Positions 10,355-20,364 of a DNA stretch of 64,000 nt are shown one piece after another. The notes under the pieces were generated by a model that made no database searches, had not been told where the DNA came from, and saw only the letters and a program-made list of their open reading frames with translations. Location: NCBI RefSeq assembly GCF_000830985.1, contig NZ_CP007151.1, forward strand, positions 3,224,001-3,288,000, read 5' to 3'. This DNA comes from Marinobacter similis. Its GTDB lineage: Bacteria; Pseudomonadota; Gammaproteobacteria; Pseudomonadales; Oleiphilaceae. Both the position numbers and the translations under genes were made by a program. How positions within the stretch are numbered: position 1 is the first letter of the stretch; every line of letters starts with the position of its first letter.

Positions 10355-10605
10355 GCCCGGAAGAGTGGCAGACCGTGCTCGATACCATCCCGGATGTGCG
10401 GGATGGCCTGACTCGCACCGAGCGGCTGATTCTCTACGTTATCCACGAAACCCAGCGTGAACTGGACGGGCGCAACGTACCCACCGCCATGCTCTACGGC
10501 CGGGTGCTTGAGTACGTCGACCTGAGCGTGGCGGAGCTACACGGCTACCTCGACCGGCTGGGTGTCAAAGGCGACGGCTACTCCAACCCCGTGAATCGCC
10601 GATAA
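10351..10605 (+). CDS. Conserved small protein, 84 aa, unknown
   Basis: Starts at the ATGA overlap with the diguanylate cyclase stop. The 84-aa protein is acidic and largely helical, with a central stretch (LTRTERLILYVIHETQREL, then LSVAELHGYLDRLG) that could form a winged-helix-like fold; this is an impression only. No cysteine pairs or membrane segment. Translational coupling to a GGDEF protein suggests a partner or regulator of c-di-GMP output, but that is inference. Confidence 0.6.
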   Translation: MSPEEWQTVLDTIPDVRDGLTRTERLILYVIHETQRELDGRNVPTAMLYGRVLEYVDLSVAELHGYLDRLGVKGDGYSNPVNRR

Positions 10606-10675
10606 ACGCAGCAGCAGTGGCCTGACCGAACTATGCTCAGAGGAGTTGGCAACGACCCGGAGCGAGAGGCCTGTC

Positions 10676-11775
10676 ATGCGTATCGAGAGCATCGCGGTAT
10701 ACACCGCCGATCTACCTATGCCGGTAAGGCTTACGCATTTGCCGGGGGCCGGTCCCATCAGGCTTTTCTGAGCACCGTAGTCGTGCTGACCACTGACACC
10801 GGGTTGATGGGCTATGGAGAAGTCTGCCCCTGTGGCCCGAACTATATGCCGGCCTTCGCCGAGGGCCTGCCTTCGTGCCTGTCGGTGCTTGCCTCCGCTG
10901 TTCTGGGTGAAGATCCGTGCCACATCACCCGTATCCACGAACGTATGGAACAGGCGCTCAACGGCCAGGCCGTGGCCAAGGCCGCCATCGATATTGCCTG
11001 TTGGGATTTGCTGGGCAAGGCAGCCGGCCTGCCGGTGTATGTCCTGCTCGGCGGATTGCTGACCCCATCCATGCCGTTGCATAGAATTGTACCGCTGGCG
11101 GAACCTGCGGAGATGGAGGAGACGCTGAGCCGTTATCGTGCTGAGGGGTTCCGACATATCCAGATCAAGCTTGGTCACAGTGTCGAGGAAGACATTGAGC
11201 TGATGCTGACCCTGGGCCGAAAGAAACAGCCAGACGAAATCTGGATCGGCGACATCAATTGCGGCTGGCGACGGGATCAGGCCCTGCGGTTTTCCCGGGC
11301 GCTGGAAGGGCTGGACCTGTACCTGGAACAACCCTGCCGCAGTTACGAGGAGTGCCTGTCAATCCGGCAGCGGGCCCGGCACCCACTGAAGCTGGATGAG
11401 AGTCTCAACTCCCTGGCCGATGTGCGTCGCGCCATTCGGGACGACGCCATGGATGCCATGGCGTTAAAAGTCAGCAAGTTTGGTGGCCTGACCCCGTCCC
11501 GGGTGATTCGTGATGTCTGTGTCGACGCCGGCATTGCCCTGACCATTGAGGACGCCTGGGGCAGTGGTATTGCCACCGCCGCCTACGCCCATCTGGCCGC
11601 CAGTACCCCGGCCCGGACCTTGCTGAACACCACCGACCTGCACAACTACAACACTGTTCAGTTGGCAGACGGAGCACCCGAGGTGTCGTCCGGCCGGATG
11701 ACCCTGAGTGACCGGCCAGGGTTGGGCGTAACCCCGGATTTCAAAGCCCTGTCATTGCACGACGTGTACGAATAA
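10676..11775 (+). CDS. Enolase-superfamily enzyme (mandelate racemase/muconate lactonizing type), frame break at ~10720
   Basis: About 366 aa after restoring one base. Metal ligands follow the superfamily D-E-D pattern: IGDIN, LEQPC and LDESL. The base-providing lysines are in IQIKLG and KVSKFGG. The subgroup is near the proline-derivative enzymes (cis-3-hydroxy-L-proline dehydratase type), judging from the N-terminus DLPMAGKAYAFAGGR, but the substrate is uncertain. The true start is ATG 10676 (GAGAGG upstream; MRIESIAVYTADLPM); after M15 the frame shifts, and a missing G in ATG[G]CC restores it. It stands between the GGDEF pair and the HerA-like gene. Confidence 0.75.
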
Positions 11776-11844
11776 CCCAACCGCTCTTCGCATCGGTCTG
11801 CTGCCAACTATACTTCTTGAATTCGCTGTCGTTGAAGCGCAGGC

Positions 11845-13346
11845 ATGGAGGACGGTCCAGTGCACCAGATCCTGATAGGCAAGGGCGAACAGCCGGTACA
11901 TCTGCTCGGCCAGTATGGCAATCGCCATGGCTTGATCGCTGGCGCGACCGGCACGGGCAAGACCATTACCATGATGGTTCTGGCGGAAGGTTTTTCCCGC
12001 ATGGGGGTGCCGGTATTCATTGCAGATGTGAAGGGCGATGTGGCTGGCCTGTCGCAGGCTGGCGAGCCCAGCGAAAAGCTGCAAACTCGCGCCGCGGAAA
12101 TCGGTGTGCAGGGTTATATGGCCGAGGCGAGCCCGGTGGTGTTCTGGGATTTGTACGGCAAACTCGGGCATCCGGTTCGCACCACCATCAGTGAAATGGG
12201 GCCGAGTTTGCTCGCGCGCGTGCTGGAACTGAACGATACCCAAACCGGCGTGCTTGAGGTGGTGTTCCGCGTGGCTGACGATCAGGGTCTGTTGTTGCTG
12301 GATTTGGAGGATCTGAGGGCTTTGCTGGGCCTGGTTGCCGAGACCCGTAAAGAAATCTCGAAAACCTATGGCTGGTAAGCTCGCAATCTATTTCTGCCAT
12401 TCAGCGAAGCCTGCTGGCATTGGAGCGTAGCGGTGGCGATCTGATGTTTGGCGAGCCGGCGTTGGATCTCAATGATTTTATGGGTGTCACTCTCAGCGGC
12501 CGGGGCGTCGTCAATATATTTGCCGCCGATCAGCTGGTGCTCAAGCCCCGTCTCTATTCCAGTTTCCTGCTCTGGTTGCTATCCGAGTTGTTTGAGAATT
12601 TGCCTGAGGTAGGCGACTCCGATAAACCCCGGATGGTGTACTTCTTCGATGAAGCGCATTTACTCTTCGACGATGCTCCCCGAGTTCTCTTGAAACGGGT
12701 GGAACAAGTAGTGCGCCTGATTCGCTCAAAGGGCGTTGGCATCTATTTCTGTTCCCAGTTTCCAGACGATCTGCCGGGTGAAGTTCTCGGTCAGCTTGGG
12801 AACAGAGTCCAGCACGCCCTCAGGGCGTTTACGCCCCGTGACCAGAAAGCAGTGAAAACCGCCGCGGAAACCTTTGCGGTCAATCCGGATTTGGATGTCA
12901 CCCGGGTGATCTCGGCACTGGGTGTGGGTGAGGCGCTGGTGTCTACGCTCCAGGGAAAAGGTGTTCCCATGCCGGTGGAGCGTACCCGAATCGCACCGCC
13001 TCGCTGTCGAATGGGGCCGATAAGTGATGAGGAAAGGGCCTTGGTCCGCAGTCGGAGCCCTGTCGGTGGTCGCTACGACACGGCCATTAACAGGGAGTCG
13101 GCCCATGAGATTTTGACCCAACGCGCCGAGCAGGCGATCAAGGCAGCGGAGGAACAAGGCGTTCCGGTCAAGCCGACGGCGCCGGATAGCAATCCGCTGA
13201 GCGACGTTTTGTGGGGCAAGGGCCGTCGACAGGGTGTGGTTGAAGCCATGGCCAAGTCGGCGGCGCGCTCGGTGGGCAGTCAGTTGGGGCGGCAGATCCT
13301 CCGGGGGCTACTGGGTGGCATACTGGGCGGCTCTCGCCGCCGGTAA
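11845..13346 (+). CDS. HerA-like ATPase, DUF853 (YjgR) family, frame break at ~12373
   Basis: About 500 aa once one base is restored. Walker A is GATGTGKT (residues ~32-39) and Walker B is MVYFFDEAHLLF; both are intact, as is the arginine-rich C-terminal region. The C-terminus is Gly-rich (LGGILGGSRRR). The family is HerA/FtsK-like P-loop ATPases of unresolved function, suspected in DNA or protein translocation. The first frame ends ISKTYGW at 12378; the next resumes VSSQSISAIQRSLLALERSG, so GGC[C]TGGTA repairs it. Start ATG 11845. It is convergent with the GST gene, nine bases apart. Confidence 0.82.
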
Positions 13347-13354
13347 ATCCTGCT

Positions 13355-14047
13355 TCACCGTGTCTCGATCGACCTGAAATCATCGACGATGTCGCCAACT
13401 TGCAAGCAGTCGGCTTCGTGCCTGGGTTCGATCCAGGGTTCCGCCAGTGCCTGTTCGGCCCAGGCCTGCATGCCCGGTTGCGCCAGCATGTGCTGGATGT
13501 ACTCGGCCATGGCGGGGCTGCGGTCCAGGCCATAGGTTTCAAAGCGGAACACCACCGGGGCGAAGAAGGCGTCCACGGCGGTGAAACGGTCTCCGGCCAG
13601 AAACGGTCCGCCAAACCGGTTCAGGCCTTCCAGCCAGATGGCGGCAATGCGTTCGACATCCCGGGCCAGTTCTGCCGGCACGCTGTTCAGGCGTACTTTT
13701 ACGCCGATGTTCATGGAGCAAAATTCCCGCAGGGCCGGAAAGCCGGAGTGCATCTCGGCACAGACACTGCGGGCCCATGCCCGGGCCACCGGATCGGCGG
13801 GCCAGACTTCAGAGTGGCGTTCCGCCAGGTGGTCGGTAATGGCAAGGGAATCCCAGACGTGCAGGCTTCCGTCTTGCAGCGCAGGCACCTTGCCGCTGCC
13901 ACCCTCGTCCCGGAAAGCTTTCCATGCCGTCGGGTCGCCGAACGGAATCAGCTTTTCCTCGAATGGCAGTCCCAGCTCGGTCATCAACAACCAGGCCCGC
14001 AGGGACCACGAGGAATAGTTCTTGTTGGCGATGTAGAGGGTGGTCAT
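13355..14047 (-). CDS. Glutathione S-transferase family protein
   Basis: A 230-aa cytosolic GST. The N-terminal thioredoxin-like half has the YSSWSLRAWLL catalytic serine region, the GKVPAL cis-proline loop and DSLAI (glutathione gamma-glutamyl contact). The helical C-terminal domain contains FLAGDRFTAVDAFFAPV, the usual N-capping/hydrophobic staple motif. It conjugates or reduces substrates with glutathione; the substrate is unknown. It lies 15 bases after the DUF1127 gene on the same strand, and both are divergent from a LysR regulator with a good inverted repeat between them. Confidence 0.88.
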   Translation of the reverse strand: MTTLYIANKNYSSWSLRAWLLMTELGLPFEEKLIPFGDPTAWKAFRDEGGSGKVPALQDGSLHVWDSLAITDHLAERHSEVWPADPVARAWARSVCAEMHSGFPALREFCSMNIGVKVRLNSVPAELARDVERIAAIWLEGLNRFGGPFLAGDRFTAVDAFFAPVVFRFETYGLDRSPAMAEYIQHMLAQPGMQAWAEQALAEPWIEPRHEADCLQVGDIVDDFRSIETR

Positions 14048-14062
14048 AAAGGGTCTCCGAAG

Positions 14063-14329
14063 TCAGTGTTTCCAGAAAGGTTTGTAGGCTTCCTCACCGA
14101 GAGTGCCTGCCGGCACGCCGATGTCCTTTTCGATCAGTGCAACGTCCATTTCCATCAGTTGCCGGCGCAGTGCCGACCGTTGGCGAGCCCGCTGCCACCA
14201 TTGATGCAGTATAGCGACCACGGTTCTCTGCATTTCGATCGGCCGGTGCTGGCACGCGCGCAGGGCATCGCAGGCGGCGTTCAGTTGGCTGTCGGTGAGG
14301 CTGGTATTGAAGCTGCTGTGAGTGTTCAT
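14063..14329 (-). CDS. DUF1127 domain small protein
   Basis: An 88-aa protein whose C-terminal half (ILHQWWQRARQRSALRRQL, then DIGVPAGTLGEEAYKPFW) matches the DUF1127 (YjiS-like) domain. Such short Arg-rich proteins bind RNA or tune regulation in some bacteria; no role is known here. It is the first gene of a two-gene unit with the GST and is transcribed away from the LysR gene. Confidence 0.75.
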   Translation of the reverse strand: MNTHSSFNTSLTDSQLNAACDALRACQHRPIEMQRTVVAILHQWWQRARQRSALRRQLMEMDVALIEKDIGVPAGTLGEEAYKPFWKH

Positions 14330-14350
14330 CTCGTGCTTCCTCTCGTTGAG

Positions 14351-14373
14351 CGCGTTGCGTTATGCTGAACGCG
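14351..14373. promoter_or_regulatory. Candidate LysR operator (T-N11-A inverted repeat)
   Basis: CGCGTT and AACGCG form perfect 6-bp arms separated by exactly 11 bases, which fits the T-N11-A rule for LysR-type binding boxes. It lies between the divergent DUF1127-GST unit and the LysR gene starting at 14451. Confidence 0.5.
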
Positions 14374-14450
14374 TACTCTATGGAAAACACTCTAGGTGCT
14401 ATTACATCATGGGGTCTATCAGTATTCTTTTGACAGAGCGTTCGTAAAAT

Positions 14451-15362
14451 ATGAATGCCATGAACCTGAAGCTGGATCGCCTGAAATCCTTCGTTCTGGT
14501 GGCGGAGGAGAGCAACCTCACCCGGGCGGCCCAGCGTCGCCACAGCACGCCCTCGGCCGTCAGTGAGCATCTGAAGCAGCTTGAGGCGGCGCTCGGCGTC
14601 CGGTTGTTTGACCGCAACAGCCAGGGCATGGCGCTGACCCCCGAAGGCGAGCTGTTGCTGGGGCCGGCGCGCAAGGCTTTGGGGGGCGTTGAAGAAATGG
14701 CGGATCTGGCTCGTCAGCTGGGCCAGCACCAGTCGGTGTCCATCACCGTTGGTATCAACGCGCCCCCGGAGCATTTGCGGGTCGATCGACTGATTCAGCT
14801 GTGTGCCCGCACCTTGCCATCGGTGTCGCTGGAGCTGCGTACCATCTCATCCAATGTCATTGTTGATAAGGTTGCCAGCGGCGAGCTGGACTGCGGTTTC
14901 GTCTACGGTGAGTGGCACAACCCTCAGCTGGATTTCCAGTACCTGATGGAGGTGCCGGTGTCGGTGATCGGGCCGGCGGACACGTTGTTGCAGGCATTGC
15001 CCAGCGATCCTGCCGAGGTCATGGCGCTACCCTGGATTTGGCCCACCAACTGCTGCCCGTTCTATGGCATGTTGCAGCAGTTGATGGGGCCGGAGTGGCA
15101 GCGTTCGAGGCGCGTGGCAACTTCCGAGGATGAGTACACCGCGCTGGCCATGGTGTCGGCTGGGCTGGGTTACGGCCTGGTGGAGCACTCACTGGCCACC
15201 GAATGGGCCAGCCGCAACAAGGTGGTTGAGTTCAAGGAGTCGGCACTGGGCACCACCCTGAGCTTTTGCAGCCATCGCTACCCGGAGCGCAATGGCTCGA
15301 TGATTCGGCAGCTGGTGGCCCTGGTGGTTGATCAGTTGTTTGCCGATGAGCTGGGCAACTAG
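14451..15362 (+). CDS. LysR-family transcriptional regulator
   Basis: A 303-aa LTTR. The N-terminal winged helix-turn-helix is clear (NLTRAAQRRHSTPSAVSEHL, then LFDRNSQGMALTPEGELLL); the rest is the usual type-2 periplasmic-binding effector domain. Two in-frame ATGs at 14451 and 14460 could both serve. It is divergent from DUF1127-GST with a T-N11-A palindrome between them, so that unit is the most likely target. Its 3' end faces the TRAP permease gene across a 46-base gap. Confidence 0.88.
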   Translation: MNAMNLKLDRLKSFVLVAEESNLTRAAQRRHSTPSAVSEHLKQLEAALGVRLFDRNSQGMALTPEGELLLGPARKALGGVEEMADLARQLGQHQSVSITVGINAPPEHLRVDRLIQLCARTLPSVSLELRTISSNVIVDKVASGELDCGFVYGEWHNPQLDFQYLMEVPVSVIGPADTLLQALPSDPAEVMALPWIWPTNCCPFYGMLQQLMGPEWQRSRRVATSEDEYTALAMVSAGLGYGLVEHSLATEWASRNKVVEFKESALGTTLSFCSHRYPERNGSMIRQLVALVVDQLFADELGN

Positions 15363-15408
15363 CGCTGGCGGTCGTCGGCCATCGCTAACTGCCCAACATC
15401 AGCAGCGT

Positions 15409-17399
15409 TTACAGATAAGCCGGGGTTCCGGCTTTTCGGACCGCCAGCCAGGCTACTGCAACCGCCGGAACAATCAGCAGGGCGCTGATCAGCGACAGCT
15501 CCAGATTGCTCAGTGGCACCGGGCCGCCGCCGGGTATGGCCAGCAGCAGGCCGCCGGTTAACAGCGACAACCTCACCGGCCACTGCAGGTGTTTGCTGAG
15601 GGTCAGATTACCCACACCTAACAGATAGCCCTGAATCGAGCCTGCAATTAACAGTACACCCGCCATTGCCTGAGTGATCACCACCAGAATCTCATCCCAG
15701 CTGCCCTGGAAAATCAGCGCAGGGTTCAGCACGAACAGGAACGGAATGAAGTAGATCACACTGCCCAGACGCATCGCCTGAATCCCGGTTTCCATGGGGC
15801 GGGAGCCGGCGACCGTGGCCGCGGCAAAAGCACCCAGCGCTACCGGTGGGGTAATGAAACTGAGCATGCCCCAGTACAGGATGAACAGATGCACCGCCAG
15901 CGGATCCATGCCGCCGCCGTTGATCAGGGCCGGCGCCAGTGCCACTGCCAGGAAGATATAAGCGGCGGTCACCGTCATGCCGATGCCGAGGATAAAGCTG
16001 GTCAACGCGCCCATCATCAGCAGCACCAGAGTATTGCCGCCGGCCAGGAAGATCAGATCGTTGGCGATGGTGCCGGACAGGCCGGTTACCGAGAGGGCTC
16101 CGACCAAGAGGCCGACGCCGGCCAGAATGGCGATGAGTTCGGCAAACAGCTTGCCGGAGCTGGAGAAGAAGTCTTTCACCTGCTGCCAGCCCCAGCGCTG
16201 GTAGGGCAGGATCTGGTTGATCACCAGCAGCAGCGCGGTGGCGTAGAAGGGCGCGGTGGCCTCCTGGCGCAGGAAAAACAACAGCCAGATCAGCAGCGCG
16301 AACACGAAGATGAAATACCAGCCTTCTTTTAAGGTCTGCCGGATCGACGGAAGTTCATCCGCGGGCAGGCCTTTCAGGTCATGGCGGGCCGCGTAGGCAT
16401 CGATCTGGATGAACAGGCCGAGGAAATAGAGCACCGAGGGTACCGCCGCCGCCAGGGCGATGGTGCCGTAGGGAATATTCAAAAAGGCAGCCATGATGAA
16501 CGCAGTGGCGCCCATTACTGGCGGCATCAGCACACCACCGGTGGAGGCGCAGGCCTCAACGCCGGCGGCGTAGGATTTACTGAAGCCGACCTTGCGCATG
16601 GCGGGAATGGACAGTACGCCGGTGGTCAGCACGTTGGTGATTACGCTGCCGCTCATGGAGCCCATCAGCCCGCTGGAGAACACCGCAACTTTAGCGGGGC
16701 CGCCGCGAACATGGCCGAGCAGGGCAAAAGCCAGGTTGATAAAGAACTTGCCGCCGCCGGTCTGTTGCAGCGCCACCCCGAACAGCAGAAAGCCAATCAC
16801 CAGGTTGGCAAACGCCTGCAGCGGAATACCCATCACGCTCTCACGGCTCATGGCGTGATAGATGGCGGTTTGCTCGGGTGTAGAGGGAAAGCCCTGAATC
16901 GGGCCTGGCACCAGGTCGGCAAAGATCGGATAGATACTGGCGATCGCCACGATGGTGGCAATGGGCAATCCGCCGGCGCGACGCACCGCTTCAATGATTA
17001 CCACCCAGAGCAGGAAGCTCATCACCATGCGTAGTCGGGGGCGGCATATTCCCAACCCCGATCGAGAATCTGTTCGGCATTGAACACGAAGAAGCCGCAA
17101 ATTCCCGTGGTCGCCAGAAACAGCAGCACGTCGTACCAGGGCACCCGAGTGCGGGATGAATGCCGGTTCATCGGCCAGAGCACGTAAACCAGGGGCAGCA
17201 TCAGTGTCACCACGGTGTAGAAAAACTGACTTTCGACCTGGGTGACAAAGTTGATCAGCTGAAGGTTGAACAGGTAGTCCAGGGTCAGCAGCGTCAGGAT
17301 GACTGTGGCCAGCCGGGGAATCCAGAGCCAGAAGCCCGTAAGCTGGCGGATGCCGGATATGTTCTCCGGGGGTGACGGTTGTTCAGTTTCAGGATGCAT
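15409..17399 (-). CDS. TRAP transporter fused permease (DctQ-DctM type, TAXI class), frame break at ~17028
   Basis: About 663 aa after repair. The N-terminal four-helix small-permease part (LATVILTLLTLDYLFNL onward) is fused to the large 12-helix permease. Typical signatures include FSSGLMGSMSGSVITNVLTTG and GTNTL-like loops, and the GIGMTVTAAYIFLAVALAPA region. It works with the TAXI binding protein encoded upstream. The first frame ends WEYAAPDYAW and the second resumes MVMSFLLWVVIIEAVRRAGG, so one missing base before ATGGTG explains the break. Start chosen at ATG 17399 (GGAG nine bases upstream). Confidence 0.87.
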
Positions 17400-17488
17400 G
17401 ACGGGTAACTCCGAACACGTAATAGGCAGCAGGGCGGGCAATCAGGTGTGAGCCGGAGCAAACGGGCGGTTTGCCCCGGCCTTGGGGA

Positions 17489-18646
17489 TTAGCGGAAAAC
17501 CGGGTTCATGCCCGCCGCTTCCAGTGCCTTGGCGCGGGCGGCCATCCAGCCTTTACCAAAGGCGTCCTCATCGGAGGGCGGATTGCTGGCTGTGTAGCTG
17601 TCCCAGGTTTCTTTCAGGATCCGCTGGCGTTCTACCAGCCTGTCCTGATGCGCCTGCATCTCGTCGGTCCAGTGTCCGATTTCCTTGTAGTACTCCACTA
17701 CGGCATCGTGGAACGGGATAACCCACTGCATGTTCTGGTTGTCCAGGCTGTAACCGGCGTTGCCGGGGGCAGCATCCTTGTACTTGTCGTAGTCTTCGAT
17801 GAAGACGCGGATCAGGCTTTTCGCCAGTGCGTCGTCGGTGGAGGCGTTTGCCACCAGAATCGGGTAGGGGTAGCTGGCGCCAACCCAGGGCTTGTCCTTG
17901 CCGTAATCACCGGCGGCGGAGGTCACCGTGTGTGGCTGGAAGTAGGGCGCTACCTTTTGAAGTCGTGCCCAGCCTTCTTTATCGGCCGGATCCAGCTTGG
18001 GCCAGACAATGCCTCGGGGGCTGGCCGCCAACTGCTGGGGAGGTGGTGCGACACTCATGGTAAAACCAGTGTCGGTCTGGTCGGAAACGATGCCCTCAAA
18101 GGCACGGCCGTAGCCGGGGAACTCCACCTTCTCGACGTCGTCCCAGGTCAGTCCGCCAAAGGCCAGGAAGGCCTCGGTGCCCAGGTTCAGGGCGTCGTCA
18201 CCGCGAATCCAGGACACCCGCTTGCCGCGCAGATCTTCAGGTGATTCCACACCAATATCTCCCGCAACCGCAACACCCAGGCCGAAGCTGGCGATCGAGG
18301 TGGTGATGACGCGAATTGGCTGGGGCCCCCAGTTCTCGTCAGCGAACATCAGCACGCCTTCGGAGCCGTAGTAGCTGGCGATGCCGCAGGCGCACAGAGG
18401 CACCCGGCCGGTTTTCAGCGGTGTCATCCGGGACACGTCGTTTTCGCCCGGCAGGATACGCACCGAGGTGCCGTATTCGTTTTGCAGCAGGTTACCAATG
18501 GACACCATCTGGCTGTAGCCGGCCGAACCGGTGCCGTAGGCCGTCATCGCAAGGGTATTCGGGAGTTCTACGTTGTCTGCGCTGAAAGCCAGCGCTGGCA
18601 GGGTGCTGAGGGTGAGGCCCATCAAGCCCCGGGTTAGGCGTGACAT
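17489..18646 (-). CDS. TAXI-family TRAP transporter solute-binding protein
   Basis: A 385-aa periplasmic receptor. The start ATG 18646 is preceded by AAGAGGA; a Sec signal peptide follows (LMGLTLSTLPALAFSA, cleavage near AFSA-D). The TAXI pattern is visible (MTAYGTGSAGYSQM, IGNLLQNEYGTSVRILPG and LRGKRVSWIRGDDALN). Members bind glutamate or other small organic acids; the ligand here is unknown. It is followed by the fused permease on the same strand after 89 bases, giving a complete TRAP system. Confidence 0.88.
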   Translation of the reverse strand: MSRLTRGLMGLTLSTLPALAFSADNVELPNTLAMTAYGTGSAGYSQMVSIGNLLQNEYGTSVRILPGENDVSRMTPLKTGRVPLCACGIASYYGSEGVLMFADENWGPQPIRVITTSIASFGLGVAVAGDIGVESPEDLRGKRVSWIRGDDALNLGTEAFLAFGGLTWDDVEKVEFPGYGRAFEGIVSDQTDTGFTMSVAPPPQQLAASPRGIVWPKLDPADKEGWARLQKVAPYFQPHTVTSAAGDYGKDKPWVGASYPYPILVANASTDDALAKSLIRVFIEDYDKYKDAAPGNAGYSLDNQNMQWVIPFHDAVVEYYKEIGHWTDEMQAHQDRLVERQRILKETWDSYTASNPPSDEDAFGKGWMAARAKALEAAGMNPVFR

Positions 18647-18930
18647 AAAAAATCCTCTTATCGTCGTTGTTGTGGTGTTTAGAGGTTTTGCACAGCGAAA
18701 TGAAGTTTTGTTATTGATGTCCAACATAGTCGCTGGATTTATGGTTTGTCAATACAACTAATTCTCTTGAAGGATGGCTGAAAGAGAGCGTTAACAAGGA
18801 TTACTTGGATAAAGTGATGATTTCAGAATTGATATTTGTTGATGCAGAGCAGAATATAGTTTTGTTTCAGGCCAATGTTTCGCTGAAAAATATTTTTGGC
18901 TGTAATTAATACAACCATTGAGGACTCACT
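18647..18930. promoter_or_regulatory. AT-rich divergent promoter region
   Basis: The 284 bases between the TAXI gene and the divergent transporter are much more AT-rich than their surroundings and hold no supported gene. They should contain promoters for both directions; I did not identify a specific box. Confidence 0.5.
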
Positions 18931-20271
18931 GTGAGTCGCATTTCTCTGCTTAGCACGCGCTCGGGGCTTGCTTACGGCGCGCTCGGGGCCGGCATTCTGT
19001 CGTTCCTGCCGGGCGTGGGCGAGCTTGGCGCGGTGCTGGTGTTTGCCGCCATCGTGCTGGGCTGGCGCGATTTGCGCCTGGTGTCGCGGATGTTATTGGG
19101 CCTGGTGCTGCTGACCCTGGGGCTGGCGGCCGTTGCCGAACCTTCGGCGCTGCCAGCGGCGGCTGCCAGCATGACCCGGCTGACCGCGTTGATCCTGACC
19201 GTGATGCTGCTGTCCTCAATGCTGGGTAAGTCCGCGGACCTGGGGGTTATCTCCCGCCAACTGTTCGCAGGGTCGCCAATGGTGCGTTACTACAGCGTCG
19301 CCTTTGGTACCGGTTTCCTGTCCATGCCCCTGAATTTTGGTTCGGTCGGCGTGATGGCCACCATGATTCGCGGCCAAATGGATGACCGGGGCGACAGTGC
19401 CACCACCCGAAACGCGTCCCGGGGTGTGTTGCGGGGCTTTGGCGCCTCGCCCATTTTCTCGCCCCTGTCGATTTCCATCGTTCTGACCATCACCTTTGTC
19501 CCGGCGCTGAAAAGCTGGGAGCTGATCGCCGTAAGTCTGCCCTTGGCGGTGGTGTACTTGTTGGTTGGCGGAGTATTTCGTGAACCGGAACCGCCGGAGC
19601 CCGCCAACAGCGTGTTGGCTGAACCCGTGTCCGGGCTGCAGCGGTATGCGCCCTGGTTACGGTTTGCCGGCATCATTGGCGCCATCTGTGTTGCCACCTT
19701 CAGCCTCAGTGGGCTCTTTGGCCTGAGTTATTCCCGCTCGGTCACCCTGAGCTGCTTTGGCGCCGTGTTGGTGGGGCTGGGGTATCGCAAGCTCAAAGGG
19801 GCCGAGGTTCAACTGCCATCCATGGCGCCGGTGAGCAATGAACTGGTGATTGTTGGCGGCTCGGCGTTCCTCGGCACTTTGATCAGCACCTTTGCCGCCC
19901 AGTGGCTTGGTACTGACTTCAGCTTGCCCGGCTGGGCCTACCCGGTGGCGGCGTTTAGTGTGCCCTGGGTGTTCTTCCTGGGCGGTATGATCGGCTTCAA
20001 TCCCATTGTCACTGGCACTCTGACCGGCGGTATTCTGGGGCCGATTTGGCCAGTCGGAGCTGTGCTTGGATTAGGCACCGCGATGGTGGCTGGATGGGGT
20101 TTAACCACCGCCGGCACACCATACTCTGCCAATTCACTGCTGCTGGAGCGCCTGACCGGGTATAGTGCCCAGGAAGCAGCACTGCGCTGGAACATGTTGA
20201 TGTCGGTGTGTTGCCTTCTGGTCTCCGGGGCGCTCGCAGGGACCATCACCCTGCTGTTGTCGGGTACTTGA
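18931..20271 (+). CDS. Multi-pass membrane transporter, unknown substrate
   Basis: A 446-aa, very hydrophobic protein with about eleven to twelve helices arranged as two halves separated by a hydrophilic loop (EPEPPEPANSVLAEP). Two similar re-entrant-like stretches (FGTGFLSMPLNFGSVGVMATM and GGMIGFNPIVTGTLTGGILG) suggest an ion-transporter/elevator-type permease, but I cannot assign a family. GTG start at 18931. It is divergent from the TRAP-TAXI genes and may be co-regulated with them; that link is inference. Confidence 0.65.
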   Translation: MSRISLLSTRSGLAYGALGAGILSFLPGVGELGAVLVFAAIVLGWRDLRLVSRMLLGLVLLTLGLAAVAEPSALPAAAASMTRLTALILTVMLLSSMLGKSADLGVISRQLFAGSPMVRYYSVAFGTGFLSMPLNFGSVGVMATMIRGQMDDRGDSATTRNASRGVLRGFGASPIFSPLSISIVLTITFVPALKSWELIAVSLPLAVVYLLVGGVFREPEPPEPANSVLAEPVSGLQRYAPWLRFAGIIGAICVATFSLSGLFGLSYSRSVTLSCFGAVLVGLGYRKLKGAEVQLPSMAPVSNELVIVGGSAFLGTLISTFAAQWLGTDFSLPGWAYPVAAFSVPWVFFLGGMIGFNPIVTGTLTGGILGPIWPVGAVLGLGTAMVAGWGLTTAGTPYSANSLLLERLTGYSAQEAALRWNMLMSVCCLLVSGALAGTITLLLSGT

Positions 20272-20364
20272 GCAAAAGCTTCCATGCTGTTTCAGGCCGG
20301 TTCGGGCTGAGCCTGAAAACCGTTACGCTATACTCCCACCCCAAAGCATAGGGAGAGCCCCGCA

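Noticed and set aside
20290..20318. Hairpin TTTCAGGC/GCCTGAAA after the 18931 gene
   Set aside because: The loop is long and there is no T-run, so I could not call it a terminator.
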